DNA of 64,000 nt from Crocodylus rhombifer (GCA_038503035.1 JAVSML010025222.1:90792-154791); one strand, 5' to 3'; positions 1 through 11,315 are shown, numbered from the stretch's first letter. Notes: generated by a model from the letters alone, not told the origin. Program-made: numbers and translations.

Positions 1-390
1 CTGGTGAGGAGGATGCCATTGGGGATCCTACACCTTCCCCCACTGAGGAAGCTACCTGCAGCTGGGCCTGGGGGCTGGCAGCTACATGGCTGGGCCTGGG
101 GCCCGGAGCAGGCCTGGCAGCCACACGGTACTGTGGTGCCAGGCAGCAGTGCCAGGGTTCAGGCAAGTTAGTGAGGCTAGTCTGCAGCTTGCTCAGGGGG
201 ACACAGTGGGCTGGAGTGGCCTCAGTCACTCTCCTGATGTGTCCTAGGGCTCAAAATGCATACAGGCTTTTAAAGGCCTGAGGCAGAGGCTGCCATAGAG
301 GCAATCCAGGCCTGGGGCAGGAGAGGTTCCCAGCCGAGAGCCCTGGGGCTAGCCTCAGGTCAGCTGCCTAGTGGCAGTGCTGACCCAGGA
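1..390. other. GC-rich block, probable interior of a Harbinger-like element cut by the window edge
   Basis: This block is clearly more GC-rich than what follows and is built of CTGGGCCTGGGG-like and GGCAGC-like words. On the plus strand, codons from about base 3 read openly for roughly 90 residues with Ser/Pro/Glu-rich stretches, but I recognise no domain. Composition matches the interior of the element at 15.05-16.95 kb. The block ends at a palindromic GGAGCAAATTTGCTCC (about 391-406), and a near-identical GGAGCAAATCTGCTCC occurs at about 15056 in the other element. I infer relationship to that element. The left part lies outside the window. Confidence 0.3.
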
Positions 391-597
391 GCAAATTTGC
401 TCCTACATTATATCTACACATGCATTATTGTGCAGTAACTAATTGTGAGTAACTTTGACATCTGCATTTGCAGGTATCAAAGTTACTTGCAATTAAGGGT
501 TTTTACTGCACAATAAGCGTGTATGCGTGTAGACGCACATGCTTACTGCACAGTAAACTATGCTACTGTGAAGTTAAGTGTCTCGTGTAAACACACC
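391..597. mobile_element. Foldback MITE-like terminus
   Basis: This is a nested hairpin. The outer stem pairs CTACACATGCATTATTGTGC (about 414) with the complementary TGTAGACGCATACACGC-type sequence near 500-533. The inner stem pairs GTAACTTTGACA with TATCAAAGTTAC around a short loop near 449-487. A further block with ACTGCACAGTAA words ends at about 597 in CGTGTAAACACACCC. The TGTAGAC/GTCTACA termini and ACTGCACAGTAA words recur at 14.4, 34.9, 52.2 and 55.6 kb, which supports a dispersed PIF/Harbinger-derived MITE family. No coding capacity. Confidence 0.5.
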
Positions 598-2379
598 CAG
601 AGAGTTGTATACAGTCTCGTGATATTAAGGGACCAGGCTGTGTTGGCTCAGTTCTGAATTAGAGCAGCCCTGGGGTTTCTCTAACTCACAATTGCTGAGG
701 CTCGGTCAAGCATAACGTGGATCCTTGTCATTCCCTCTCTGCCCGCAGTACATGGCCCACATTGCAATGGTATGGAGGCAGCTGGCACCAAGACTGTCTG
801 TACTGGCTTAACTCCAGTTTACAGTTACCCCAGCTGGAAGTATTCTCAGCTGGCTAATTTACAGCCAAATTCTTTCTTTCTTCTGATCACTGAATGGCTC
901 AACTGATAATCTACCCAAGAAACTACATATATACTGTTCTATATAAAATGTTCTTCCAAAGGAAAATGGTCCCTTTCAAATAAGAATATGTTTGTTAAAA
1001 ATGTTATAATCCAAATTTTCTGTGTTTTTGTTGACCAGCATGGAATCCAAACATATGGACATTTGGGGGCAGGGGGTTGAAACCAGTTTTTTCCCCAGTT
1101 TTTCCATTTAGTTACTTTAGTAGGAAAAGGTGGAAAGATTAAAAAATGGAAAGCATGGGGAAAAAAAACAAGCCTTGAAAAATGAAGAAAATCCACAGGT
1201 GGGTGAAGTCTGACTGCTTGTGGCCTGGCTAAAGTGGGGCAGGAGCGCCGCTTGCCCTGGAACAATGCAGATAGAGGCAGCAGCAGGCTGGGGTTGGGGG
1301 ACCTGGAAGGAGGGGATGTGCCTCTGAGGATGGAGGGGAAGGAAGGGAGAAATTGTTGTCTTCTTTGGGGACTTAAAAAAGTCCTCAGCTGTTGCTCCTG
1401 CTGTGCGGTCAAAAAGTGGGAAGGGGGTATAACTGTACCAGTGGGCACCACTTTTGGATCTTCCCCGAAAGTATCCACCAATTTGGGGTGCTCAGTTGAG
1501 ACACCAGAGCGCTTGCCATTGTATACAACTATTAGTCCAAAGCTCAGCTCCCTGAGTATCACTTGTGAAGGTTCAGGATTTCTGCAGTTGAAGCTCTGAG
1601 GTCAAAATAGCTTTTATAGAGTTCTGGTAATCTAGCTGTGAGTGTGTTCATAAATAGTTAAAAACAGACATGATTTGGCTGGAAGAAGCAGTGCTTCCTA
1701 TCCTGCACATCACCAAAACCTTTTGCAACCTGAAGAAAAAGAAATAGGCTGCTATCTATAACACTAATAAACAATGTGCTACAGGATCTCTGAAACATTC
1801 AGACCTAAAGTACAGCTATGCTGCATTTATTGTTTTCACATAATGGACTGCATATTTTTAATTTAAAGTCAGATGGACAAGCAGGATATCTGAAATCAAT
1901 AAACCTCTCCAAAATAGGACTGTCCATTATTATGTTTCATAGTTGGAGTAACAGTGGTATAGATAGGTATATACCACCTACACTGCAGTACAGAATAGAA
2001 ACTTTGATTTCTGTAAGATAGTATTTTCTCTGATCTGCTTTCCATCAGATCTCTCATTAACATAGTACTACATATCTAGCTGAACCTATACTGAGCACAA
2101 CCCTCTATTTTTATTACAAGTTTACTACCTGGTACTGTGAATGCAATAATAGAAGGTGCTGACTCTTCCGGTAGTAGTGATACTGCTATGTATAACGCTG
2201 AGTCCAGTTTGGGAAATCAGGGATATTTTTGTACACAGGATACAACAAATGGGTCAGTTTTTGTACACATTTCAATTACCAGCTATGGCCTTGCAATAAA
2301 CTTATGAAAAAAAAAATCTCACTGATGTCAACAAATAACTAATATTTGACCATCTGGAAAAAGCATCAGGAACTCAATA
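598..2379. other. No recognisable gene
   Basis: AT-rich DNA with a G-rich patch near 1230-1450. The longest open frame is on the minus strand, 1562 to 939 (207 codons). Its product is rich in Pro, Phe and Trp runs explained by pyrimidine-rich sequence, and I recognise no domain, splice pattern or start context. I do not call it a gene. Nothing else is supportable here. Confidence 0.5.
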
Positions 2380-2546
2380 CAGTGGTTCCCAATCTTTTTT
2401 TCCCATGCTCCACTGCTGGGAGTGGAGTGAGGAGGCAGTGGAGGACGAGGGGTGGGGGCGAGGGAGCTTCCGGTACATGGTGCAGCTCATCTTTTCTGTG
2501 TGGCGCCGCTGGCATTGCCCCTGCGAGCCAGTGTTGGGAATCACTG
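2380..2546. mobile_element. hAT-type nonautonomous element (167 bp)
   Basis: The left end CAGTGGTTCCCAATC pairs with the right end GTTGGGAATCACTG (reverse complement CAGTGATTCCCAAC). This is the Charlie-like hAT terminal pattern. The interior is GC-rich relative to the flanks (GGAGTGGAGTGAGGAGGCAG and similar). The flanking 8 bases do not make a clean duplication, so the element is probably old. It has no coding capacity. Confidence 0.65.
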
Positions 2547-3419
2547 CCTTAAAACATCATTACTGTAAAAGAAAAGACAAGAACCTGACATGCTCTCATG
2601 ACATTTCTTTATAAATAAAGACCACTATGTCTCAAGAGCTTCTAATGTCTTAAAAAGACAATGAAAACTTAAACTAACTGCCCTTCACCATTCAGGCTCA
2701 AATCTTTGTTTCTTGAAAATTGTCACAGCTGCCCTGAATTGTCATGGCTCTGTTAATGGATGACTTCACTGGAGCTGTCACAAGTTTCAACAGCACTGAC
2801 CAGCCTCTTAGACTTTTGGCTTTGTGGTTAGGGGCAGAAATTACACATAAATCAGTATAAATGATTGGAAACCAGTTAAAATCTGTAATGCAACTGAAGT
2901 TCAGTGCACATAAACAGTTTTCAAAATGGCTAAGACCAGTTTAAGATAAACCTGGATGGATGTAGTATCAGACTTAACTGATTTTAGGTTAAATCAGTTT
3001 ATTGAACTTCTGTCAACTCCAGATCAACTCAGAGTCCTTCAGCATCCCAGAACGCTTTGCATCTCCCCTGCAACCCCACCCCTTGCACTGTGGGCAGGCT
3101 ACACTTGGTCCAAGCAGTCTGCTCCAGTCCAGCAGGGAGGAGTGCACTAGCACCCCGCAGCTTCTGGCCTGAGCCACTGCAGGCATGTGATCGTGTTTCT
3201 GGATTCACAAGTAAATGTCTGTTCACTTTTTCATTAGTTTAATCTACATAGTCTAACCTGAGAAGATTGAATCAATTCAGCCTCGGGCTTTTTAATTGTC
3301 TGTGCTTAGCCTGTAAGATAACCTTTTACTTGCACATTCAGATTTACTATGTTACAGAAAAGTGATATTTTATACTAGTCTTTGCCTATGCTACAAGAGA
3401 GTGGAACTAACTATATTTT

Positions 3420-3655
3420 TTCCAACTTGTGTGCCTGAAGTCAAGCACCTGTACTCATATTTAGGCACCTAAATGAATGATGTGATTTTAAGAAGGGCTA
3501 AGTACTTGTGGTTACCACTGAAGCTGATAGAAGGTGTGCGTGCCCCTCATTTCTGAAAAATATTGTTTGTTCCATAGTTTTAGGGTTTGAAGTATAGTCT
3601 TAGATGCCTGAATTTAGGCACCCAGGTTTGGGTATTTTGGCCCTGAGAGCACAAT
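3420..3655. repeat. Ancient amniote dispersed repeat fragment
   Basis: Words such as TTTAGGCACCTAAATG and GAATTTAGGCACCCAGG, followed by TTGGGTATTTTGGCCC, are typical of an old interspersed repeat widespread in turtles, crocodilians and birds. I identify it from general familiarity with such sequences, not by alignment, and cannot assign a family. A similar motif occurs at about 39805-39905. Confidence 0.35.
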
Positions 3656-5036
3656 TTCAAAAAAGAGCCATCTGCTCAATTGCATATGTAAAATGCACAC
3701 TCAGCTGCACAATTTGTACATGCAGTAAGTGCAATTGCATATGTAACTGGGTATCTAAATGCAGAAAAAGCAATGCATCTGAAAGCCAGCTTAGCTGGCA
3801 AAAGGAGGATTCCCATGGGTAAAAGGATTCTGTAGTGGTGTGGGATTTTAATTTGCATATATAATAATGGAGAAAAATATGGTCCTGCTGAAGTGCGATA
3901 GCCAAAAATCAATGAAATGCCAACAGAAGCATGTCTAACAATGATTAGGTATAACAAAATGATGTGATGTCAACTTTGGCCTTGACATCTTGTGAGTCAA
4001 GGCCCTAACATGGGTGCCAAACTGGATGTATTCTATGTATAACATGTACCGTACCCCATAAAATGTTACTTTATACTTGAATTTGGAGGGAAGTGTTAGA
4101 CTATATAAGGAGTACAACCTGGATTGTAAGACCTCTCAGGGAAGGACCCTACTAGCTAAGCAGAAGGAACCTTTCCACTACATCAAATCAGCAATATTTT
4201 TTTCCAATACTACCAATGGTTTCTTACACAATTACCTGCTAAACATAGAAACCTTAAATGCCTTGATTAAAGAAGCAATATTCACATACAAGAAACCCTA
4301 CACATTTTTCATTTTCCTCCAGGGTCTAATCAGATAATCTATATCTGAAGCAGACAAAGATGGTCATTCATGTCTTCATGGAAATAAAAAAAAATGTTAA
4401 GATGACAGGCATGAAAACTTTAAATGAGAACCTCATGTCTCTAGAATAATTCCCTTCTCTGCGTGCTCTGGTCTCCCTGTAATTCTACAGCCAACTCCAT
4501 AATGATTTACCATATTTCAAAATAGGACCCCCCTTATGCTCATTTTTCATGACTAAATCTCCTTGATTAAATTGTGTTTATTTTAGTTTATCTCCACTCT
4601 AGGAAACCACAGATTTAACCTACATCAGTCATAACAAAATGGAAAAAGAAACCTTTGAACTAAAAAAGATGCATCAAAACTGTATTAATGTCATCCAAAG
4701 AAAGGTGGAGTGGATACTTGTTAGGTGAATGGCTTCACTTACCTAGGGATAATTTAGTACACAGAACACACAACAGGGAGAGGCTATTCTTATTCAGGTG
4801 CCAAAAGGTGTCTTTTCTCAGTGTAATATTCTGTAACTTTGAAGCTGCAAAAACTTTCTTACATGCTCATGATGAACATTTACATCATCACTTCAGAGTC
4901 AAAGTCTGACAAACTTAGTATCCATGTGTATCTTTGTAGTTTATACTGGATTAACATTAGCTTTCTCTTACTTCCGTCCCTCGCTTCTTCAGAGTAAATG
5001 GTATCTAAACTGTTTTAACCAGTAACTTAGGCCCCA

Positions 5037-5092
5037 CCTACATGTTACACGTAAGGCATGATTAACCAGTTAATCCTGCCTTACATAGTAAC
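5037..5092. repeat. Small perfect-stem hairpin
   Basis: GTAAGGCATGATTAAC is followed two bases later by GTTAATCCTGCCTTAC, giving a 16-bp stem with one or two mismatches. The flanks (CCTACATGTTACAC on the left) resemble the MITE ends seen elsewhere, so this may be a very short, decayed foldback element. Confidence 0.4.
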
Positions 5093-5164
5093 CCAGCTAT
5101 TCATTCACTCAATTCATAGCATAATAAAACAAAGTGGCTTGTTCTCATCCTGTCATTAGTTGAA

Positions 5165-5300
5165 TGTGTGGCCAGGTTCTCCCCTGTGACTTGGAGACCC
5201 ATCATCTGACTGCTTATATTTGTATTAGTTTCCCCATCTTTGGTTTATATTTTATTCCTTAAATGGTAAGTTCTTTGAGGCAGGGACTCTGTATGTGATT
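5165..5300 (+). repeat. MIR-like or other ancient SINE fragment
   Basis: TTAGTTTCCCCATCTTTGG resembles the core of CORE-SINE/MIR elements (cagtttccccatctgtaaaa-like). It is followed by GTAAGTTCTTTGAGGCAGGG, a motif common in old amniote SINE or LINE tails. The match is partial and judged by eye. Confidence 0.3.
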
Positions 5301-6331
5301 TTCAACCCCCAAGGCAGAAGGACTTGGATACCTGGTAGAAAACAGCATTTTTATTAACTTTCATTGGGACCTATATAACAATGGGAACTTGCTGCAGTAT
5401 CTCTGGATAGAACAACAGAGAAAAAGAGTGAGTATAGATGTCTCTGCAGTATTAGAGCACTTCAGCCTTGTAGTGGATAATTAAGAGAAGGAAATCGATG
5501 GAGGATGAAAAAGATTTCAACTCCTTTCACTTATTTTCCACCATGAGACATGTTGCAACTGTGAAGGGGCATCTGAATAAGTCATCTTCTACTGCTGAGC
5601 CAATTCCATTATCGTTTTGTCTGGCAATCCTTTCTGTTGTTGCCCTGTCCTTTATGGGAAGGAACTATACGGCCGGAGGGAAGTTTAAGAATCAACCCTA
5701 GCTAACAAGGCTTAAGAGATTTAAAGATCTTCAATCTTCCCCTTTGGTGGAAGATTAGAATATTTATATCCAGCAAAAATCACATCAGACGAAGGGTACT
5801 CCCTTAATCTCATTCAGGGCCTTGTTATCCCCTTTTCCAAGACTCATCATGTTTAAAAGAAAAGATCGCAAATTGTCATAACAAAAGTTTCCAATAAATT
5901 CGCGATACAGAAATTCAGCAGACACAGATGCAAAGTACAGACAACCTGCATTTCTTCCTCTTTGCACAGAGGATTCATTTTTCTGCTATTTTCTGGACAC
6001 AAAGTTCCATTTTAGATATTCTGAGTGTGATTCAACCCAGGGTTGCATCAGCTGCTGCTGGCAGTATATAGTGTGCAGGGATCTGAGAGGATGAAAGTCT
6101 GCTAGGAAGTCAAATTCAGTAGAAGAAAATGGCTACAACCTACAAGAAGAAAATGAATGTTCCATAAATTAGGCTCCCTCTGGATTTTTTTATGATTGCT
6201 TATGGTCTCATAAATTCACCTATGAATTAGGTGTAGTGTTTCTAATAATTTCTGACCATCTCTAGTAATTTCTACTAATTTTTGGCCTCTGTGTTCTTTA
6301 TATTATGAATCCATCAACATCTAATGGACAA

Positions 6332-6730
6332 CTGAGACTTTGAATTCTCATAAGAACTTTAGACCCTAAGAAATTCCATAGTTCAGGGGTCAGCAACATA
6401 TGATCTATGGACTATCCACCCAATGGAGCCACTGGATCCAGTTCATGGAGACAGGGGCCTTTGCTAGCCTTTGGCAGTGGCCGACTTTGCTTGTGCCAAG
6501 TCTGGGAGCTCTGCCAGTACTGCTGCCACATCTTCATTGCACCCAGCAATACCACTCAGCCCAATTGCAGATGCAGGTGTGGGCTAAGCTCCCCACCACT
6601 GGGATCTTGCCAAATCCCCCCAACTCTTGTTGGACTAGAGCTGAGCTGTTTCATCTTGCGGTTCTAAAAGGTTCCTGGCATCTGCCATAATGGGTCAGAT
6701 CATCTGTCTACCTAGGCACTACATAATCTC
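6332..6730 (+). repeat. Ancient interspersed repeat interrupted by a hAT element
   Basis: The left piece (6332-6383, TCTCATAAGAACTTTAGACC then AAGAAATTCCATA) and the right piece (6685-6730, CCATAATGGGTCAGATCATC) together resemble a common sauropsid repeat of the type 'cataagaacataagaattgccatactgggtcagacca'. The hAT element 6384-6684 lies exactly between them. A second copy of the left piece occurs at 7945-8004. This dissection independently supports the hAT boundaries. Confidence 0.55.
6384..6684. mobile_element. hAT-type nonautonomous element (301 bp)
   Basis: It begins CAGGGGTCAGCAACATATGA and ends AAAAGGTTCCTGGCATCTG, a decayed inverted match to the usual GGTTGCTGACCCCTG-type hAT terminus. 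Flanks CCATAGTT (6376-6383) and CCATAATG (6685-6692) share CCATA, consistent with a degenerate 8-bp target duplication. The interior is GC-rich. Open frames across it (for example plus strand 6400-6690) are by-products of composition. Confidence 0.6.
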
Positions 6731-6781
6731 TCGTGGATCTGTTCTCTGCACCTTTCTACTTACTGTTTCCAGCATTTAGAG

Positions 6782-7006
6782 CAGGGGTGTCCAACCTTTT
6801 TGAATGTGGGTCCTGATCATGAACTTTTTATCACCCAGTGGGCCAGTGAGCCATATTCAAAGACCTCACAGGAAGTGGTATCACATCACCCCCTCGAAAC
6901 AAAAAGTACAGTATTTACTTTCGTTTCCCATCGCAGCATCTCGGGTCTCAGAAAACAGCTTGGAGGGCTGCATGGCGGCCTGCGGGCTGTATGTTGGACA
7001 AGCCTG
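6782..7006. mobile_element. hAT-type nonautonomous element with perfect 8-bp target duplication
   Basis: The left terminus CAGGGGTGTCCAACC and right terminus GTTGGACAAGCCTG are inverted repeats. The element is flanked by identical 8-mers ATTTAGAG at 6774-6781 and 7007-7014, the hAT target-duplication length. At 225 bp it has no coding capacity. The unbroken duplication suggests it is younger than the neighbouring element at 6384. Confidence 0.87.
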
Positions 7007-7014
7007 ATTTAGAG

Positions 7015-7944
7015 ACTTTGACTTTGTAGTTACACACCTAATAGTCATATTTACTACCCACCAATGAACCTCTCCACATGCATTTGTCCAGTCCTTCTTT
7101 GAACATAGGTATATTATCAGGCATCAATGAAAGTGTAATACTGGTCGAGGTCAATGACATTACCAGCAATAGAACCTGATTAAGTTATCATGGGGCCAGT
7201 GTAGGTGGGTAGGATGAATATTTTTGTTGAAACTCCTTTAGGATTTGTTGTGGTAGACACAAGCAAAACATTTTACGATGTACTACTTGGCTCATCCTTC
7301 TAAAATAGATCATTACAATGGTTACATTTCTTCTGCAGTTTGGAACATCTTTAGACACTTATCAGATTTCAAGTTGATTGACTAATCGCTCCAGAGATCC
7401 TGAAAAGAAGGAGAATGAATATTGCTCTAGCAGAGTATACTGAAGTTTGCCTAATTGCCTTTGTCACTAAAATCATAAGAACCATTAAGCTTGAAACATT
7501 AGATTGCTTAAGGCACTGATCTGAAGCCTTTACTCTTGCTGAACAGAACTAGTACACAAGCAGCCCTATTGAACTTAATGTGAATTCAGACTCATGAGTA
7601 TGTGCTGGATAATGTAATGGCACCACAGTTGGGCTCTAGAGAAGTGCTGGAGATATCATTCAAATAGCAATCTGAAGAATAGTGGCCATGGGCAATTCAA
7701 GAGTTAGTAATTGTAGCTATATGGGTTGAGAGTGAAAGTAACTGGTACATATTTAAGAGTCAGGGTAATCAATAACTGAAACAACAGAACTAAGAAAGGG
7801 CTGGATTCTTTTTTCCTTCTAAGAGATGTGCTATTGATCAAACAGAAGTTATGGGTATGATGTTGGAATTACTGAACTTGTTTCTATTGTCCATGTTATA
7901 CAGGAGGTCCAACTAGCTGACCAGAAAGGTCTTGTCTTAAACAG
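7015..7944. other. Nothing recognised
   Basis: AT-rich DNA. I see no domain, RNA gene or repeat end in this stretch. Confidence 0.5.
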
Positions 7945-8004
7945 AGACTTCAAATTCTCATAAAAACTTAAGACCCTAAGAAATGCCATAATGCCATAAT
8001 TCAT
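7945..8004 (+). repeat. Second copy of the 6332-type ancient repeat
   Basis: TTCTCATAAAAACTTAAGAC followed by CCTAAGAAATGCCATAATGC matches 6340-6383 with few differences, showing that the 6332 sequence is a dispersed repeat and not unique DNA. Confidence 0.55.
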
Positions 8005-8009
8005 AGAGG

Positions 8010-8140
8010 CAGGGGTGTAGGTTGTAGCCATGTTGGTCTAAGGACATAGGGAGACAAGGTTCTTTGGGTAAGTCTGATATCTTTTATTAAACCAACTCAA
8101 ATAGTTGGAAAAATTCTTCTTAGCAAGCTTTCAGGCTGAG
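8010..8140 (+). repeat. GTAGCCATGTTGGTCT-type dispersed repeat (Penelope-terminal or SINE-like)
   Basis: Contains TTGTAGCCATGTTGGTCTAA, then GATATCTTTTATTAAACCAA, CAAATAGTTGGAAAAATTC and AGCAAGCTTTCAGGC. This order of motifs is a familiar sauropsid interspersed repeat. The layout resembles the Penelope-like termini at 41.3 and 42.5 kb (GTAGCCATGTT, then a TATAGA-TAACTAAA-like segment, then a GCTTT-G-GAGCTC-like segment), but the exact class is not resolved. A shorter copy is at 21853-21912. Confidence 0.5.
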
Positions 8141-10281
8141 GAAGCAAAGATAATTAATAGATTCATTCTTATGAATCTACTATGGAAGTATTCAATGTGC
8201 AGGACTCTTAAGTAACATAATAAGCAATTATTTGATAGATTTTTTGTCCTGAGTAATAATGAATAAAAGGCAAGAACAAGATATGACTTCGTCTTTCTGG
8301 ACATAAAGGGCTTAGAATATGCTTCTTCCACCTTCCGTTAAGCCACTGTGTGTTTCACAACCATAAGAATATTCAAGTGGCCAAGGAAATTGTAGTTTGT
8401 ACCTCCATTCCATTGATATTTAATCTTACCCTATGGAAAATACCAGTAGCAATGAAACAAAGGACGAGATGTGCCACAGACAGTCTTCAAACGGATGGCT
8501 TGGCTAGCGAGAGGAGGAAATGAAGCACTTAAACCTCTCATCAGATGTTCTGAAAATTATTTCAGCTGCTAAAAATGCTAAACAAATTTTTATTTCAAAG
8601 GATATGTTCCAAAATCTTCCCCTTTGATAATTGCTTTTTTTTAAAACCATCTGTCGTATATTTCATTCCAGTCTCAAAGGGCCAATGTTCCCCTCCATTG
8701 GATATGAGTGGAGGGGAGCCGAAATCCTCACATCCCAGTCCAGGTAATGATTTTGGGACATGCTCTTTCCTTTTGCCCCAGTGCTCATTGGTTGAAGTAT
8801 AGATGTATGGCAGAAGAGATGCTCTAGGCCAGGTGTGGTATGGTAGGGATATTGCTGTTTAGAAACTCCAGCTCTGATTTTCTCAACTTTGTTACTTCCT
8901 AAAAGTTTTACTGTGTCTTAACATTTTTCTGGCTCTCCATTGTGTAAGAAGTTTAACAATTCTCTTCAGATGTTCCCATGCCCTTAAACCCTTGATATTA
9001 GTTATATCCTCAATTATAACTTTTGTTTTCTTAGAATTTCCTTATTTTTTAACAGACAAGAAGAATGACCCTGAAGTATTTTGATAGGTATGTGATTTAT
9101 TAAGTAAGAGGTAATTTATTTTCTTTTACATTTTTGTAATGTATCAATATCTATGAACATGGGTCCATGCATTATGCTGACACATATGAAAAAACTAAAC
9201 AACTTTGAAAAAAAATCCACCTAGATGATTTAAACCATAGAAGTTTTGTTTTTCCCTTTTCTCCAAAGAACCTGAAATAAAACACAATCAGTCCCTCCCC
9301 ATTCTGATCCCAGTCAGTCCCCTTCAACCCTCTCCCTCAGGCATATCTGGAGAAAGAACTGTGAACTATGAATACAGTGTAATGTAATGCTCCACAGAAA
9401 CCCATGCTTACAAGTTCCAAAGGGAGTCATTTATTCAGGAGGTAGCTCTAAGTCCTTTTAAAAACCTGTGAAAGGTTTACATTTTTCCAGTAGGAAACTC
9501 TGTTCAGTCTGTGAAACTTGTGGAATCCTTAAAGCCCACAAACAAAAACTAGTTTTAACATCCATGCCCTAATATCAGTCTTGCTAATCAGTTTTGCTAG
9601 GCTGAATTTAGATTACAGTTCTGTAGGGAGTTTGCAACAGATACTGCAAGGAGTGTAAAGCCATTAAAAACACCCTTAGGTCATAATAGCAACCATGATG
9701 CTGGATTCTGTTGCGTCTTCTTCATGAATCTTTATACAGAAAGTCTGACATGACCAAGGACTACGCACACGAGTAAGGGTCTGTAGAACTGGGTCACAAC
9801 CCATGAAGAAAGGGTAGCCACACACTGTATCAAACCTTCAACAGTTAAACTCATTAGGAACCAAGGGATCTCAACTCTTTCTTGGAGCAGCTCAATGCCT
9901 TTCAAGATCACATCCATCAGTAGAGAATGTAATAATATTAATAATCCCACCAGTTTTTAACTAGAAATCCTCATTGAAATCAGTGAGGAAATTTGCCCAT
10001 TAATCAGTAACATGATATAGCCAAGATTGTTAATCACCCCTCAAATTAAACATTGTATAATTTCACCAGCCTTCTTAAACCCCAGCTCAACAATATATAA
10101 CCCCCTTTGAAAACAGGATGATTTTGCTCTACTCAGTGCAGGTAAATAGCAAAGAAATTAAAAACTAAAAATGGTAGGACCCGATTCTGAAAAATGTTGC
10201 TTTACCAGTGTCTCTATCTACTCAGGCCATCCTATTGGCAATAGGGTTTTGGGGCTCAAACTCTTCATCTGGAGCACAGTA
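8141..10281. other. Nothing recognised
   Basis: AT-rich DNA. Short open frames only (longest about 75 codons) with no recognisable product. No repeat ends that I can pair. Confidence 0.5.
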
Positions 10282-10289
10282 CAATACAG

Positions 10290-10793
10290 CAAGGCTGTCC
10301 AACTTCTAAGCCCCCGAGGGCTGCACCAGTGGGGGCTGCATCAGGTGATCCATGGACCACTGGGCCATGAAGAAGTGCTGTCCGCTGCTCTGTGAGCCTG
10401 TGTGGGCACCCCCCATCGCTGCTCCAGATGCTTCCCCACTACTGCACTGCATACCCCACCCCACTGCAATGCATGCCCTTGCAGGCCTCCCTCCCCACTG
10501 CGTTGGGTGTCCCCTCCAGTGCTGCCCCATGGGCACAAGCTCCCCTTGCCTCCTGTTCTTCATGGCCCCAATTGTCTCTCACAGTGCAGCCTGGACCACT
10601 CCCCACCCCCAGCCAGCTCCTTGTACTTCACCCCACTGCCTCACCCTCTGGGCCAGAGGCAGGAAGCAGGAATCAGAAAATGGAGGGGGAGCTTGAGTAC
10701 TCCAGCTGCTGTTGCAGCCAGAGCAATGGAGGGGGTAGCAGTGAGAGCTGGGGGCCACACATTAACTTAAGGGCTGCCAGTTGGACAGCCCTG
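10290..10793. mobile_element. hAT-type nonautonomous element (504 bp)
   Basis: The left end CAAGGCTGTCCAACTTC pairs with the right end AGTTGGACAGCCCTG. The flanks are CAATACAG (10282-10289) and TAATACAG (10794-10801), a 7-of-8 match and the right length for a hAT target duplication. The interior is strongly GC-rich and gives several overlapping open frames on both strands, none with a recognised domain. The CTGTCCAAC terminus is related to that of the element at 6782, so the two probably used the same kind of transposase. Confidence 0.8.
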
Positions 10794-11082
10794 TAATACA
10801 GCGTCACCCAGAGTGAGATGACTTTGATGCAGACTTTACATCTACAGGGCAGCCTGTCTCAACTACAATAGGAAAGATATATCTGACTTGTATAATTCCA
10901 TATTTAGACACTGTAACTGCTTTGTACCTGGCTTTTATATTTGTATTCTTCATGTCCTATATTAGTTTAATAAACATTCTAATAAAATTTATAAAATGAT
11001 TACAAACCTAATATAAGCCAATAGTTTAAACTCATTACATTTTTAATGTTAGAAGGCAAATTAAAATATATTTCGGTGTATT

Positions 11083-11315
11083 TTAATTTAGTTGTAAACT
11101 GGGTTTCTGAAAGCTTTTTGCTAGACTGAAAAAATAGAACAGTGCCACCCTGTGGCAAAAGTCTTCTTTCTGGTCTTCACCCCGAAGGAAACGGAGAAAG
11201 TGAAGAGCAAAGCAGCATCTCCTGGTCCTCACTAACTGCATATTGCCACAGAAGATTATGGTCGCAGCAAATACGATACAGAGGAGAGTCCACATGAGGG
11301 AAATATAGTTCTGAA
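11083..11315 (-). CDS. Candidate terminal exon of an unidentified membrane protein
   Basis: On the minus strand a strong splice acceptor (TTGTCTTTTCCTTTTCAG, AG at 11316-11317; a second AG at 11311-11312) opens directly into a frame of about 76 codons ending in TAA at 11083. The predicted peptide starts near QNYISLMWTLLCIVFAATI, a plausible transmembrane helix, and continues FCGNMQLVRTRRCC with basic residues after it, as in a single-pass protein with a cytoplasmic tail. I do not recognise the family. Against it: AT-rich surroundings, no partner exon found and no poly(A) signal identified. The frame also stays open upstream of the acceptor. It may be chance. Confidence 0.22.

Larger units (their letters stand above)
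2547..6331. other. No recognisable gene; old repeat fragments only
   Basis: AT-rich sequence without convincing exons. The short open frames here are all under 100 codons and contain no domain I recognise. The small repeats I can point to are listed separately (3420-3655, 5037-5092, 5165-5300). Confidence 0.5.

Noticed and set aside
939..1562. 207-codon minus-strand open frame
   Set aside because: Long for the region, but built on pyrimidine-rich sequence, with Pro/Phe/Trp runs, no recognised domain, no supporting splice sites and an overlapping long frame on the other strand.
10352..10796. Overlapping frames of 114-134 codons on the plus strand
   Set aside because: All lie inside the GC-rich interior of a hAT nonautonomous element. 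Frames are open in several phases at once.
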